The notes below the pieces were generated by a model. It ran no database searches. It was given only the letters and a program-made list of their open reading frames with translations, and had not been told where the DNA came from. DNA of 64,000 nt, from contig NZ_QRGR01000011.1 in assembly GCF_003367245.1 (NCBI RefSeq), forward strand, positions 143,383 through 207,382. The letters run 5' to 3'. The DNA is from Pontibacter diazotrophicus (GTDB lineage Bacteria > Bacteroidota > Bacteroidia > Cytophagales > Hymenobacteraceae). A program made the translations under genes and the position numbers. Shown here piece after piece: positions 37,069 to 46,270 of this stretch (positions are counted from its first letter, which is position 1; every line of letters starts with the position of its first letter).

Positions 37069-37344
37069 TCATGGATTCTGCTGCAGCCATGCCTCGTAAT
37101 CACTCCCGGAAAGGTGCCGCCGCATGTATTCTTTCAGTCCCTGCCCGTTTTGCTCTGCCACGAAGCGACGGAAATCCACCACACCCTTGGCCCCTTCAAA
37201 ACCCTCTTTCCTGAAGTAGTTTCGCATCGGCTCATTGAGTGTGTTCAGCCATTCTTCAAAATGACTTAGCTCCGGGTCTGGCCCTGCCTGCCTATAGTAA
37301 TCAGCGGCAACCTGGGCTATGCGCAGGCTCTGGTTCTTTTTCAT
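37069..37344 (-). CDS. Conserved hypothetical protein, 91 residues
   Basis: A soluble, mainly helical protein (MKKNQSLRIAQVAADYYRQA; EEWLNTLNEPMRNYFRKEGF). I do not know a family name. It lies 35 bases downstream of tatA on the same strand, so the two are probably co-transcribed. High charge and length suggest a small regulatory or adaptor protein, but no function can be assigned. Confidence 0.7.
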   Translation of the reverse strand: MKKNQSLRIAQVAADYYRQAGPDPELSHFEEWLNTLNEPMRNYFRKEGFEGAKGVVDFRRFVAEQNGQGLKEYMRRHLSGSDYEAWLQQNP

Positions 37345-37379
37345 CTCTAAAGTTCATGGCGTGCTGGCAAGTGGGGGCT

Positions 37380-37637
37380 TTACACTATGGCTTCTTTTTG
37401 AGCTTCATCCCTGGCAACCGGTCTCTGCGCTGCCGCCTTTTCGTCTTTACCCGGTTTCTCTATCTCGCTCTTGATTTCATTGGTGGCGTCCTTAAACTCA
37501 CGGATGCCGCGGCCCAGGCCTTTTGCCAGCTCCGGAATGCGCTTGGCCCCGAAGAGCAGCAGGATGACAAACAGGATGAGGATGACCTCTGTGCCTCCCA
37601 GGCCCCCTATAAAAGCAAGAATGTTGGTGTTTTCCAT
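37380..37637 (-). CDS. tatA: Twin-arginine translocase subunit TatA/TatE
   Basis: An 85-residue protein with a short N-terminus, one membrane helix (about 14-30, [20 protein letters not shown]), the conserved [20 protein letters not shown] and an amphipathic helix leading to a charged Lys/Glu tail. That is the complete TatA pattern. It forms the pore of the Tat system, which exports folded proteins. It lies 478 bases from, and divergent to, a gene whose product has a plain SRRSFL Tat signal. Confidence 0.94.
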   Translation of the reverse strand: MENTNILAFIGGLGGTEVILILFVILLLFGAKRIPELAKGLGRGIREFKDATNEIKSEIEKPGKDEKAAAQRPVARDEAQKEAIV

Positions 37638-38114
37638 AGTCTTCTGTCTTGAAGTGATGCACTACTAACGGGAAAAGGAAAATAATGGATTTCCCGCCGG
37701 CCTATTTAGCCAAAGAGAAACGAGCCTGGCTGCTATTTTACCTTCTCACTACGGCGCCGGATTTCTTTTTCTCTAACTATTAATGAGTACTCACTCATTG
37801 ATTGGGTGCATACACCCTGTATTATGATGCTACTCTCAAATATTCAGATGCACAAGCGTACGTAGTTCTGCGTACGTACTTTTAATATTACAAAAAGAAT
37901 AAATATGCACCAATTAACTGTGTTTCAACAGGGACTGCTGCTCGTCTTGAATATGCACGGCAAGTATCGTAAATATTTGATGTATAGATGATTGTAAAGC
38001 ATGTTAATCAACTTTAGCAGAGTGGCAAAGAAAATCAGGATATATAACAGAAAAGGCAGCAGAGGAGAGAGAAAGATTTTAAAGTAGTATTTTTTTAATT
38101 TTATATGTGTTAGT
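37638..38114. other. AT-rich divergent region between tatA and the ferritin-like genes
   Basis: About 480 bases without a gene. A small palindromic patch with TACGTAC units lies at 37856-37880. Promoters for both directions must be here; none is clear enough to mark. Confidence 0.45.
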
Positions 38115-38831
38115 ATGATAAAGTTTACCAGTTTTAAAGGAAAGGATTACAAGCCCGATGAAAGGCTTGGTAAGTCCCGCAGGTCTTTCCTGCAGTACAG
38201 CGGGGCCGCACTGGCCACATCCGCTATTTTACTCTCCGGCTGCGAGGTGCTGGAGGAATATATTCCACCGAAGAACCCCAACTCTCCCAAGAAAGTGAAC
38301 CTGGGCAGCGGGGACATCGGCATCCTCAACTATGCCTATGCCCTGGAGCAGCTGGAGGCAGCCTTCTATACCAAGGTAGCGCTATTAGGCTTTTACATCG
38401 GTGCGAGTCCTGAGGAAATAAGGGTGCTGGAGGATTTGCGACAGCACGAGGTGGCACACCGGGAGTTCTATGAGGCGGCGTTGGGCAAGAACGCCATTGG
38501 TAAGCTGGAGTTCGACTTCAGCATGGTTGACTTCAGAGACAGAAACAGTGTGCTGCAGACTGCCAAGACCTTCGAGGACCTGGGCGTGGCGGCTTATAAC
38601 GGTGCTGGCCCTCTCCTTGAGAACCCCGATTTCCTGGTAGTGGCAGGTAAAATCGTGTCGGTGGAGGCGCGGCATGCAACTGCCATATACGACCTTATCG
38701 ATCCTAGTGCGGCGTTTGTGGACTTCATTGATGATGGCCTGGAGCGGGCTTTCCTCCCTATGCAGGTGCTGCAGATGGCCGCCCCTTTCATTGTGACGGA
38801 GATTGACGCGAGTAATTTACCAACAGCTTAA
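38115..38831 (+). CDS. Exported ferritin-like lipoprotein with Tat signal
   Basis: A 238-residue protein. The twin-arginine signal SRRSFLQYSG (21-30) is followed by a hydrophobic stretch and a lipobox LSGC (Cys43). The mature part is a ferritin-like four-helix bundle (Ferritin_2 type) with carboxylate/His motifs YALEQLEAAFYTK, DLRQHEVAHREFYEAAL, TFEDLGVAAYNG and VEARHATAIY, enough to form a di-iron or other two-metal site. Export as a folded lipoprotein means the metal is likely inserted in the cytosol. It is followed after 15 bases by a second protein of the same kind. Confidence 0.9.
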   Translation: MIKFTSFKGKDYKPDERLGKSRRSFLQYSGAALATSAILLSGCEVLEEYIPPKNPNSPKKVNLGSGDIGILNYAYALEQLEAAFYTKVALLGFYIGASPEEIRVLEDLRQHEVAHREFYEAALGKNAIGKLEFDFSMVDFRDRNSVLQTAKTFEDLGVAAYNGAGPLLENPDFLVVAGKIVSVEARHATAIYDLIDPSAAFVDFIDDGLERAFLPMQVLQMAAPFIVTEIDASNLPTA

Positions 38832-38846
38832 CCGGAGGACACTATT

Positions 38847-39674
38847 ATGGAGTTTATAAAACTATTCAATTCTTTCAACACTGATAATAGGTCGGAAGAA
38901 GAAGTGGACACCTACATGTCCAGGAAAGAGGCTTTCAAGAAACTGGGAGGCCTGACTAAAAAAGTGGCACTTGCCTCTTTGCCGGTGGCGGCCTTCACCG
39001 TTATGCCTAAAATGGCTTTTGCCCGGGCGCATGATGTGATAGCCGTGCTGAAGTTCGCACTGACCCTGGAGCGGCTGGAGTATCAGTTCTATATAGAGGG
39101 TGTAAACTCAGGGATCATCAGCAGCCAGCACCAGAACGTATTCATGGCCATCCGGGAGCACGAGCGTATCCATGTGGAGCTGCTGGAGGCGACTATCCAG
39201 TCGTTGGGCGGAAGCCTGGACGGTGTGCCGAGCATGTTCGATTATACCGCAGACGGCGTGTTCCCAAGTCCTTTCGGCAATTACCAGCTTTTCCTGGCCC
39301 TGTCGCAGGCGTTTGAGGACACAGGCGTGAGAGCCTACAAAGGACAGGCCCCGAATCTGATGGAGAATGACGACTTGCTGAAAGTGGCGCTGCAGATTCA
39401 CGCAGTTGAAGCTCGCCATGCCTCACAGGTAAGGCGCATCCGCGGAAGAAAAGGCTGGATAACAGAAGAGGACTATGACGGCATTGATGGCTTTGGCTCG
39501 ACCTTCATGATGGCCAGCAGCGCCGTGTACGCCGGTGAGAAAAACACGATGCATGTGGGTGTGGAAGTGACTGACGTGACAACGGTGCCGGTGATGGCAG
39601 TGAGGGAGGCATGGGATGAGCCGTTATCTATGCAGATGGTTGTAGACATTGTTACGCCCTTTATCGTGTCGTAA
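38847..39674 (+). CDS. Second exported ferritin-like protein
   Basis: A 275-residue protein of the same family, with motifs LTLERLEYQFYIEGV, REHERIHVELLEA, QAFEDTGVRAYKG and VEARHASQVRR. Its signal lacks the twin arginine (SRKEAFKKLG, then a hydrophobic stretch ending AFA around residue 59), so it may be carried out together with the first protein or use a relaxed Tat signal. A ribosome binding sequence CGGAGGAC lies just before the ATG. It has a C-terminal extension of about 50 residues absent from the first protein. Confidence 0.88.
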   Translation: MEFIKLFNSFNTDNRSEEEVDTYMSRKEAFKKLGGLTKKVALASLPVAAFTVMPKMAFARAHDVIAVLKFALTLERLEYQFYIEGVNSGIISSQHQNVFMAIREHERIHVELLEATIQSLGGSLDGVPSMFDYTADGVFPSPFGNYQLFLALSQAFEDTGVRAYKGQAPNLMENDDLLKVALQIHAVEARHASQVRRIRGRKGWITEEDYDGIDGFGSTFMMASSAVYAGEKNTMHVGVEVTDVTTVPVMAVREAWDEPLSMQMVVDIVTPFIVS

Positions 39675-39719
39675 CGAACATGAAGGATTATCAACTTTTA
39701 ATATTTAAAACAAAAACTT

Positions 39720-40442
39720 ATGAAGACGAATATGATACTGAATAAAGCGGCTACTCTGACCAAGGGCTTTGCTGCTGCGCTGCTGGGCACTTTCTTCCTA
39801 ACCAGTTGCGACCAACTCGGTGACCTGGATGGCGTGATACCCGGAGGCGGCTCTGGCGGCGGCGGCAACAGCCAGATGAAGATGTACAAGGTGCAGCTTA
39901 ACCCGCTCAACAACTCGGGTGTGACAGGCACTGCGACGGTGATGATGAATGAAGACGGAGAGTTCGAGGTGATTACGGATGTGATGGGGCTGGCACCTAG
40001 CATGGTGCACCCGCAGCACATTCACGGTTTTGTGATGGAGAACATGGCGGATAAAGATGCTATGTGCCCGCCACCAAGTGCAGCGGGCGCCGACGGGCTG
40101 CTCACGCTGGAGGACGGCCTGCCTTTTTACGGCCCTGTGCTCATACCGCTGGATGACAAACTGGTGCCACTGACCGCTGACAACTTCCCTATTGCCACCT
40201 CTGCCGGTACCATCAGCTATGGAGGGAAGGTAATGACGAGCTCGCTTGTTTCTGCCTTCGACGCGATGCACAATGGTACGCAGACAGAGAAGGACCTGGA
40301 GCTTGACAAGCGTGTTATCGTAATTCATGGTGCTTATGTATATTACGATAAAGTTGTACCTGCCGATAGTAGAGAAGCTAAGTGGGCAGAGTACCAGCCA
40401 ACGCTTCCGGTAGCCTGTGGAGAGCTGGTAGAGATGAAGTAA
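39720..40442 (+). CDS. CHRD-like lipoprotein of the ferritin-like operon
   Basis: A 240-residue lipoprotein (FLTSC, Cys30) with a flexible Gly/Ser linker (about 41-50). The domain opening QLNPLNNSGVTGTATVMMNE and the motif MVHPQHIHGFV match the CHRD/superoxide-dismutase-like beta barrel, with His residues that could bind metal. It is the third gene of the ferritin-like set, 45 bases on, and ends at a very strong terminator. The context suggests extracellular metal or oxidant handling; the direct function is unknown. Confidence 0.75.
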   Translation: MKTNMILNKAATLTKGFAAALLGTFFLTSCDQLGDLDGVIPGGGSGGGGNSQMKMYKVQLNPLNNSGVTGTATVMMNEDGEFEVITDVMGLAPSMVHPQHIHGFVMENMADKDAMCPPPSAAGADGLLTLEDGLPFYGPVLIPLDDKLVPLTADNFPIATSAGTISYGGKVMTSSLVSAFDAMHNGTQTEKDLELDKRVIVIHGAYVYYDKVVPADSREAKWAEYQPTLPVACGELVEMK

Positions 40443-40786
40443 AACTTGCACGGACCAATTAATTTAAGATAAAAGGAGCGCCCATACCAAGTATGGGCGC
40501 TCCTTTTATACCTGTAGCATACGTCAGGCACGATGGCCACAGCATTTCTCCTCCTCTGGGATGGCCGTCTGTAAAGGTGGTGAAATGATGATACGCTGAA
40601 TGTATGTACCTCTTAAGTCTACGAGACTGCATGTATTTCGCTTCGCAGAGGGGGCTTGCCTGAAGGAGGGTGACTGCAGGCCGCAGGAACAGGCAGCGGA
40701 GGGGAAGCAGGTTATAGCTAGCTTGCTGCTCAAACTTGTATTAAAATACGTGGGAATTTCGAGATTTTAAAAAAACGACTAGAACG
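40443..40786. other. Terminator and gene-free stretch
   Basis: Apart from the hairpin at 40469-40509 nothing is seen. Short frames here lack protein character. Confidence 0.45.
40469..40509 (+). terminator. 19-bp perfect hairpin after the CHRD-like gene
   Basis: Stem 40469-40487 with 40491-40509, loop CAA, GC-rich core and a TTTTAT end. It ends the three-gene ferritin-like operon 27 bases past the stop. Confidence 0.92.
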
Positions 40787-41569
40787 CTATACCACTCCTG
40801 ATTTAACAGCAAAGGAAATCAGTGCCGGAGTGCTTCTGCAACCGGTTTTGTGCAGCATGTTCTTGCGGTGCGTCTGCACCGTATTTTTGCTTATAAAGAG
40901 CTTATCGCCTATTTCCTCGCTGTTGTAGCCCTGGACGAGTAAAAGTAGTACATCTCTTTCCCTTGCGGAAAGTAAAGAGTGAGCGGGAAACTGGACTTTC
41001 TCAACTGTGACGTCGATGTAGGAAGGCTCCCCATTAAGCCCAATGAATGAGAGCACGGGAGCACCTTCCTGCTTGAGATGAGAAATGTCCGTGTGGATGC
41101 CAAGGGTGCGCAAAACATGCCCCTGCTCATCAAACTGTATGGTCACCACCTGCTGCAGAATCCGGATATAGTCGCCGTTCTTCTTCCTGATGCGGTAGTC
41201 ATAGCGGACTTTGTAGTTCGGGATTTGTTCTAAAGTCAACCCGGAGAAGAACTCTCCCACTTTTTTCTCACAAGACAGAAACCAAAGCTGATCTTCGGGA
41301 TGTATGCTACTCAGTATAAAAGCAACGTCTACTTCATCAGGCTCATATCCTAGCACTGAACTCACCTCTGCGCTTATCAGATCGAAGGCAAAGGCTCTCA
41401 CGTTGAGAATAAAATAATAGTACTCCCCTACCTGAAAGAAGGAAAGAAGCCTTTTATGCAGCTCAAGCTCAAACCTAGAGTCCTCTGCAGTAAGAGCTTT
41501 TCCATCCTCATTCCGCTCTGAGATGAATTTCCAGATTCTTTGCGCCTGTTCATGTATAACTGGTTTCAT
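40787..41569 (-). CDS. PAS-LuxR transcriptional regulator
   Basis: A 260-residue cytosolic regulator. A PAS fold (about 55-165) contains SSVLGYEPDEVDVAFILSSI and HPEDQ and ends in GIHTDISHLK. The C-terminal LuxR/GerE helix-turn-helix is at 199-258 (LSARERDVLLLLVQGYNSEE; ISKNTVQTHRKNML). It has no receiver domain, so it answers to a signal bound by the PAS domain. It is transcribed towards the ferritin-like operon's end. Targets cannot be told. Confidence 0.92.
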   Translation of the reverse strand: MKPVIHEQAQRIWKFISERNEDGKALTAEDSRFELELHKRLLSFFQVGEYYYFILNVRAFAFDLISAEVSSVLGYEPDEVDVAFILSSIHPEDQLWFLSCEKKVGEFFSGLTLEQIPNYKVRYDYRIRKKNGDYIRILQQVVTIQFDEQGHVLRTLGIHTDISHLKQEGAPVLSFIGLNGEPSYIDVTVEKVQFPAHSLLSARERDVLLLLVQGYNSEEIGDKLFISKNTVQTHRKNMLHKTGCRSTPALISFAVKSGVV

Positions 41570-41985
41570 TGTCCTTTGCTTTTATGTGCAAGCCCCGTTT
41601 CTTTAGTGGTTGCACACTATAAGTGCATCTACTATTAGTAGCGGTTAGAAAGTTGACAAAAAGCATATACGTTCATTCTGAAAATGAGGCTCTTGTTGAA
41701 AGCCTAATCTTCTAGCTCTTGCCCATAAGAAGCCACTAAAGAGACCTGCTCTTAGCTATTGGCAGGATAAAGAACCCTGCGCAGGAAGTGTTCCTGCAAA
41801 CTTGGAATTTTTGAGATGGAAGGTGGAGGTTAGCTTGCTTTGACTCGTCCTGAAAAGTTGACAGTTTACATTGTTAATCCTATACCAGGTTGACAGCTGT
41901 TTCTTAATCCTGCCAGCCCTTTGCACCTTATACTGTCACCATAGGTAAGGGGTTCAGGCAACGACAAGCGTTCTTGGCCTCTACC
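41570..41985. other. Gene-free stretch beside an IS3 remnant
   Basis: About 415 bases with no gene. A repeated GTTGACAG (at about 41859 and 41891) may be what is left of an insertion sequence end. Confidence 0.4.
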
Positions 41986-42165
41986 TTACTGCATGGGCAC
42001 CTCCTTTCCCTTCTTGGCAGCATAATAGTTTTTCCAGTGTCTCTTCAGCTCGCCGATCCTGCCGTGCGCCTCCACAGGCGTGAGCATGTCCACTATCGGC
42101 ACGTGTGCTTGTGGCATGACCTCATGGGGAAAAGGTGCAAGTGCCGCCGTGGTATAGAGAGACTG
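41986..42165 (-). pseudogene. 3' remnant of an IS3-family transposase (OrfB)
   Basis: Minus-strand codons ending in a stop at 41986-41988 read VDMLTPVEAHGRIGELKRHW and KNYYAAKKGKEVPMQ, the typical tail of IS3 OrfB integrases, where LTPxEAH is followed by a Lys/Arg-rich end. Only about 45 codons are convincing; the catalytic DDE core is missing. Confidence 0.65.
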
Positions 42166-42218
42166 CCCTGCCCAATGCAGGTGGCTTACCCCCTGCCGGG
42201 CACTGCATCGAACAGCAA

Positions 42219-42500
42219 TCAGTATTTAATGAAGGGCATGCTTTCGTCAGAGAGTGCATTGTCATCTGCACCACCAACAAAGTAGCCGCCAACAAATATT
42301 CCGGCCCCGGCGTTTACGGCATTTGCTCCTGACTTATAAGCCACCATACTACCGTCTATGGTAGAAAAGCTTAGCATGTCGTCCTCAAAGCCAGTGTCCG
42401 CCTTCGGGGAAGAAGAGACCATGGTAAAGATTCTTCCAAGGTTTTTCAGAACCTTGTTGTCTATAACGTTTGGGCGATAAGAAGTAGCTGCAATACTCAT
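42219..42500 (-). CDS. Hypothetical small Gly/Ala-rich protein
   Basis: Ninety-three residues from the ATG at 42500 (a GTG at 42524 would add eight). No family recognised. The first half is polar (NVIDNKVLKNLGRIFTMVSS), the second has a Gly/Ala/Val-rich hydrophobic stretch GANAVNAGAGIFVGGYFVGG and an acidic tail. It has no signal peptide. The AT-rich divergent region in front of it supports real transcription. It lies next to an IS3 remnant. Confidence 0.5.
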   Translation of the reverse strand: MSIAATSYRPNVIDNKVLKNLGRIFTMVSSSPKADTGFEDDMLSFSTIDGSMVAYKSGANAVNAGAGIFVGGYFVGGADDNALSDESMPFIKY

Positions 42501-42917
42501 GTGGCTATCAGTTTCAGGTTTCACATATTCAATGTTACATAACTATTCTGTACAGCAACAGGAAACAAATATGCGTGGAGTAACACAAATCCTGGGCCAA
42601 CAGCAACAGCTGCCAGAGAAGTAGTTTTGCATTGATTTTTGTCTGGATAAAACTTTAAGCTGATACCAGAGGCGTATTCATATTATTTATTATATATACA
42701 TATTATATAATATATACTAACTGCTATATGAAGTAACATTTTGGCACCCGCTTTCTGGCAGCAGGTAAAAGAAAATATTTTGCTTTTTTACCTCATAACT
42801 ATACCGCGTAAAAGCGAACAGGCCTATAAAATAAAAAAATTCACTTTTCAGCACCTCCTGAAGTATTGTTTCAGTATATAACTTTACATATATTAGTGTC
42901 TTCTAATATTAAAAGAA
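42501..42917. other. Very AT-rich divergent intergenic region
   Basis: About 415 bases, with an almost pure A/T run at 42675-42720. Divergent promoters for the genes on both sides must be here. Nothing else seen. Confidence 0.45.
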
Positions 42918-43328
42918 GTGATTCTATACGAAAACGGCTTTATCAGGCTAGAATACGACGCCTCCACTGATTTGCTCTATGTAGATGGCCCCGATGTTCA
43001 GGAGTATGCCCTGCTGCGGGTTTATGAAGCATCCAATATTATTGTGGGAGCCATAGGTAAGTACAATATAAAAAGGCTCCTGATAGACTCCAGTGAGACG
43101 ATTGTTGACATCAGCCACGAAGACTACAAGGTCGTGATGAACCAGTTTACCCGCGACCTGATGAAAACCTCCCTGCAAAAGGTTGTCCGGGTTGCCACCA
43201 GCGATGCCGCCAGGGAGAGCGGGGTGGAGAAATACGTGAAGCAGGTGAGCCAAAGTGCCAAGCCTTCGCTTGCGTTTCAGAACTTTACCAGCAGAGCCGC
43301 CGCCATTGCCTGGCTAAGGGCGGAATAG
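42918..43328 (+). CDS. STAS-like / SpoIIAA-like small protein
   Basis: A 136-residue protein with a GTG start. Alternating strands and helices (IRLEYDASTDLLYVDGPDVQ; NIKRLLIDSSETIVDIS; KVVRVATSDAARESGVEKYV) and a final FTSRAAAIAWLRAE fit the SpoIIAA-like/STAS-type fold seen next to PAS regulators in Bacteroidota. The conserved phospho-Ser/Thr of anti-anti-sigma factors is not clear, although DSSETIVD is near the place. It may act in signal transduction. Confidence 0.7.
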   Translation: MILYENGFIRLEYDASTDLLYVDGPDVQEYALLRVYEASNIIVGAIGKYNIKRLLIDSSETIVDISHEDYKVVMNQFTRDLMKTSLQKVVRVATSDAARESGVEKYVKQVSQSAKPSLAFQNFTSRAAAIAWLRAE

Positions 43329-43946
43329 CCCGGCACCGTTGCCTTTACCGTTGTTCTTTCCGGATGGTATGTTCAATTAACGGCCCATTGATTACAGGAA
43401 ATAGTGAGGTGGCAACTACTTGAGTTGAGAAAGGAAAAAATATCATTTTAACACCCATCATAACAGGCTGTCAGAAAACACAAAAACAGCAATTATCCTT
43501 TTCAAACATATGCAGGCAGCTTCTGACAAAGACTGTATGTTTGCCGACAGCTTCTGCTCTACAGTCGGTCCTGGTGAACATAACCTTCGCTATGAGCCGC
43601 TATTCTGCCTTATATCTACCCTCTTTAAAAGCTATGGAAGGAAGTCTACCCTTATCTGGACCCTCTCCTCCCCCACCGGCGTCAGGAGCGTGACCTCTAC
43701 CTTATCGCTTTTCTTATAGTGCCTGGCGATGCCCATGATGCTACCTAAGGAAGGCGATTTTCATGTTCAACTGGTTCTCAAAACACATACAGGTCAAAAC
43801 CTTTATCCCCCTCTCTACTCTTTTTATGCAAGTTCCTGTACAATGGGAAACAAAGAAAGTCGTGAATTCCTGTTTTGAGAATTCTTTCTACCGGCATTTG
43901 CTTATCTTCGGACACTCGTTATGTTATGCTCCCTATTTCGTCAATA
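43329..43946. other. Gene-free stretch with a short minus-strand remnant
   Basis: About 600 bases. On the minus strand 43736-43632 reads MGIARHYKKSDKVEVTLLTP and ends after 34 codons; it looks protein-like but I cannot name it and take it as a fragment. The rest holds the leader of the split kinase. Confidence 0.4.
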
Positions 43947-45806
43947 ATGCATCAGGACTCTACGCTGGATTATCAAGCTATTTTCAATACCCTACCAGGT
44001 AACTTCCTGGTGCTGCAACCAAACCCACCTCTTTTTACTATTCTGGCTATCAGTGACAGTCTGCTGCAAATCACGAACCAGGAGAGGCACAACGTAGTAG
44101 GCAAGAGTGTCTTTGAAGCATACCCCGAGAACCCTGATGATAGTACATCTTCCGGGCCATCCAGGATGAGAGATTACCTACAGAAAACCCTTCAGGAAAA
44201 AAAGATAGATCAGGTGCCGCTCGTTCGATATGACGTGCCCAACACAGAAAGTGCTTTTGAAGCACGGTACTGGTCGGCCGACAGTAGGCCTGTTTTAGAT
44301 GCAGCAGGCAATGTTGCCTACATTCTGCACACCGCGATTGATATTACCCAGCAGGTAACGGCGCAAAAACAGCTGGAAGACCAGAAAGGATATCTGCAAA
44401 GTGCCGTTGATATTGCAGACCTGGGCACTTTCAAAGTGGATATAGCTAATGACACTGGAACTTACTCTGAGGCAGCAAGGGAATGGTTCGACTTTGACAG
44501 CCTCCGTAAACCCATGGCTGATATCTTCAGCAAGTTACACCCCGAAGATGCTGAAAGAGTAACGAAAGTTATTGCGGACTCACTCCAATCAGAAGAAAGG
44601 GGCAGGCATGATATTACCTACCGCCTGGAAAGTTCTGGTGACCAGGGTGTTAGGCACCTGCGTTCTATTGGTAAAACTATGTTTGCAGAAGGTAAACCGC
44701 ATAGTATTATTGGCATCATACAGGATGTAACTCCCCAGGTAAGCTCTCAGAAAAAGCTTCTGGAAAGTGAATCCCGCTTCCGGAATTTACTAAAGCAGGC
44801 ACCTGTGGCAATAGCCCTTACCCGCGGCCAGGATATGGTCATCGAAAACGTCAATGGACCGATGCTCCGCATCATGTACAAAGAGACGGAAGAAGAGGTA
44901 ATCGGGAAGAAATTGGTAGAGGCATTGCCGGAGGTAAGGGACCAGCCGATACTGCAGTTAGTTCTTGATGTCCTAAAGACCGGTGAACCCTTCAAAGGGT
45001 CTGAGGTACCGGTAAGTCTGCGGGAAGGGGGAAGTGTGGAACAGCACTATTTCAACGTCTCTTATACCCCGCTTATAGAAGAAGGGATAGTGACCGGTGT
45101 GATACATACTGCCATAGATGTAACGGAGCAGGTTCTTGTCCGGAAAAAGGCAGAGGAAAGCCAGGAAGCACTGAAGCGCTTTAAGTTTATGGCCGACCAG
45201 GCGCGGGATGCCTTTATCCTCATGCGGGAAGATGGCTCTTTTGCCTACCTTAACCCGAAGGCACTGGAGGCGTGGGATTATAAGAAAGAAGAAGCGGAAA
45301 ATATCCGCGTACCTGATGTGGACCCTGTCTACCAGGAAGAGTTGTTTTCACAACTGTTTGCAAGGGCACAACAGGAAACGATCCCGCAGTTTGAGACCCT
45401 GCACAAAAAGAAAAACGGGCAGATTTACCCGGTAGAGGTGACCGTAGTTGGGCTGAAGCTCGACGGTGAGCCCCATCTTTTCGCATTGGCACGGGATATA
45501 ACAGAGCGCAAGAGGAATGAAGCAGCATTGGAGCTGAAGAATAATCAGCTGACACGCATCAATAACGACCTGGACAATTTTATTTATACAGCTTCCCATG
45601 ACCTGAAGGCCCCTATCTTCAATATCGAAGGGCTCCTGTCACTCCTTTCTGATGAATTTAGCACAGGAGGCGTACAGGAGGACGAGTCGAGGCAAATAAT
45701 AGACCTGATGCAGCAATCGGTGGAGCGCTTCAAGAAGACGATTGAAAGCCTTACAGACGTAGTGAGGCTTCAGCAGGAAAACGAGGAGGAAACTGTTCTG
45801 ATTTAA
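43947..45806 (+). CDS. PAS histidine kinase, N-terminal part (ends at an in-frame stop)
   Basis: A 620-residue piece from the ATG at 43947, chosen over a TTG at 43875 because LDYQAIFNTLPGNFLVL is the usual opening of these kinases. Four PAS-like domains are followed by the dimerisation helix with phospho-acceptor His551 in TASHDLKAPIFNIEG. The frame ends at TAA (45804-45806) directly after VVRLQQENEEETVLI. The ATPase domain follows in the same frame at 45816. As it stands this piece cannot phosphorylate itself. It is either a recent nonsense mutation or a split kinase. Confidence 0.85.
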   Translation: MHQDSTLDYQAIFNTLPGNFLVLQPNPPLFTILAISDSLLQITNQERHNVVGKSVFEAYPENPDDSTSSGPSRMRDYLQKTLQEKKIDQVPLVRYDVPNTESAFEARYWSADSRPVLDAAGNVAYILHTAIDITQQVTAQKQLEDQKGYLQSAVDIADLGTFKVDIANDTGTYSEAAREWFDFDSLRKPMADIFSKLHPEDAERVTKVIADSLQSEERGRHDITYRLESSGDQGVRHLRSIGKTMFAEGKPHSIIGIIQDVTPQVSSQKKLLESESRFRNLLKQAPVAIALTRGQDMVIENVNGPMLRIMYKETEEEVIGKKLVEALPEVRDQPILQLVLDVLKTGEPFKGSEVPVSLREGGSVEQHYFNVSYTPLIEEGIVTGVIHTAIDVTEQVLVRKKAEESQEALKRFKFMADQARDAFILMREDGSFAYLNPKALEAWDYKKEEAENIRVPDVDPVYQEELFSQLFARAQQETIPQFETLHKKKNGQIYPVEVTVVGLKLDGEPHLFALARDITERKRNEAALELKNNQLTRINNDLDNFIYTASHDLKAPIFNIEGLLSLLSDEFSTGGVQEDESRQIIDLMQQSVERFKKTIESLTDVVRLQQENEEETVLI

Positions 45807-45815
45807 CTGCCGGCC

Positions 45816-46238
45816 ATGATACAGGAGGTGAGACTGGACCTGAAGTCACTCATAGCAGCATCGGGTACTCAACTGGAGGTAAACGTGGAGGAGTGTCCCG
45901 CTATTCGTTTCTCAGAAAAGAACCTGAGAAGTGTGCTCTACAACCTGCTCTCCAATGCTGTCAAGTACCGCTCCCCTGATAGGGAACCGCGCATTCAGAT
46001 ACATTGCGGGAGCACGCCTTCCCATCATGTGCTTACTGTCACTGATAACGGGCTGGGTCTTGAAGCTGGGCGCACGGATGAGCTGTTTACCATGTTCAAG
46101 CGCTTCCACGACCATGTGGAAGGTACCGGCATCGGACTTTACATGGTGAAGAAGATGGTGGAGAATGCCGGGGGACGTATTGAGGTAGAGAGTATCTTAA
46201 ATGAAGGCACCACCTTCCGTATCTTTTTCAAGAAGTAA
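45816..46238 (+). CDS. PAS histidine kinase, C-terminal ATPase part
   Basis: A 140-residue HATPase domain: YNLLSNAVKYRSPDREP, TVTDNGLGLEAGR, MFKRFHDHVEGTGIGLYMVK and NEGTTFRIFFKK. It is in the same frame as the preceding piece; only TAA CTG CCG GCC separates the stop from this ATG, and the intervening codons read on naturally as kinase sequence. No ribosome binding site is seen, so expression would need coupling or readthrough. Together the two pieces are one normal 763-residue kinase. Confidence 0.8.
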   Translation: MIQEVRLDLKSLIAASGTQLEVNVEECPAIRFSEKNLRSVLYNLLSNAVKYRSPDREPRIQIHCGSTPSHHVLTVTDNGLGLEAGRTDELFTMFKRFHDHVEGTGIGLYMVKKMVENAGGRIEVESILNEGTTFRIFFKK

Positions 46239-46270
46239 AAGTATAGATGCAAAAGCATGGTTTCTACTAA

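Noticed and set aside
41974..42285. 103-codon plus-strand open frame
   Set aside because: It lies opposite the IS3 transposase remnant and the 93-residue gene, and its amino-acid make-up (many Cys, His, Arg) is that of an antisense shadow.
42675..42720. AT run considered as a replication origin
   Set aside because: No DnaA-box cluster or dnaA/parAB gene is nearby; it is more likely promoter DNA between divergent genes.
45804..45806. Stop-codon reassignment or programmed readthrough of TAA, suggested by two same-frame TAA junctions (also 34345-34347)
   Set aside because: TAA ends many other genes here normally (for example 10992 and 48805), and no recoding element is seen; nonsense mutation and stop-start coupling explain both.
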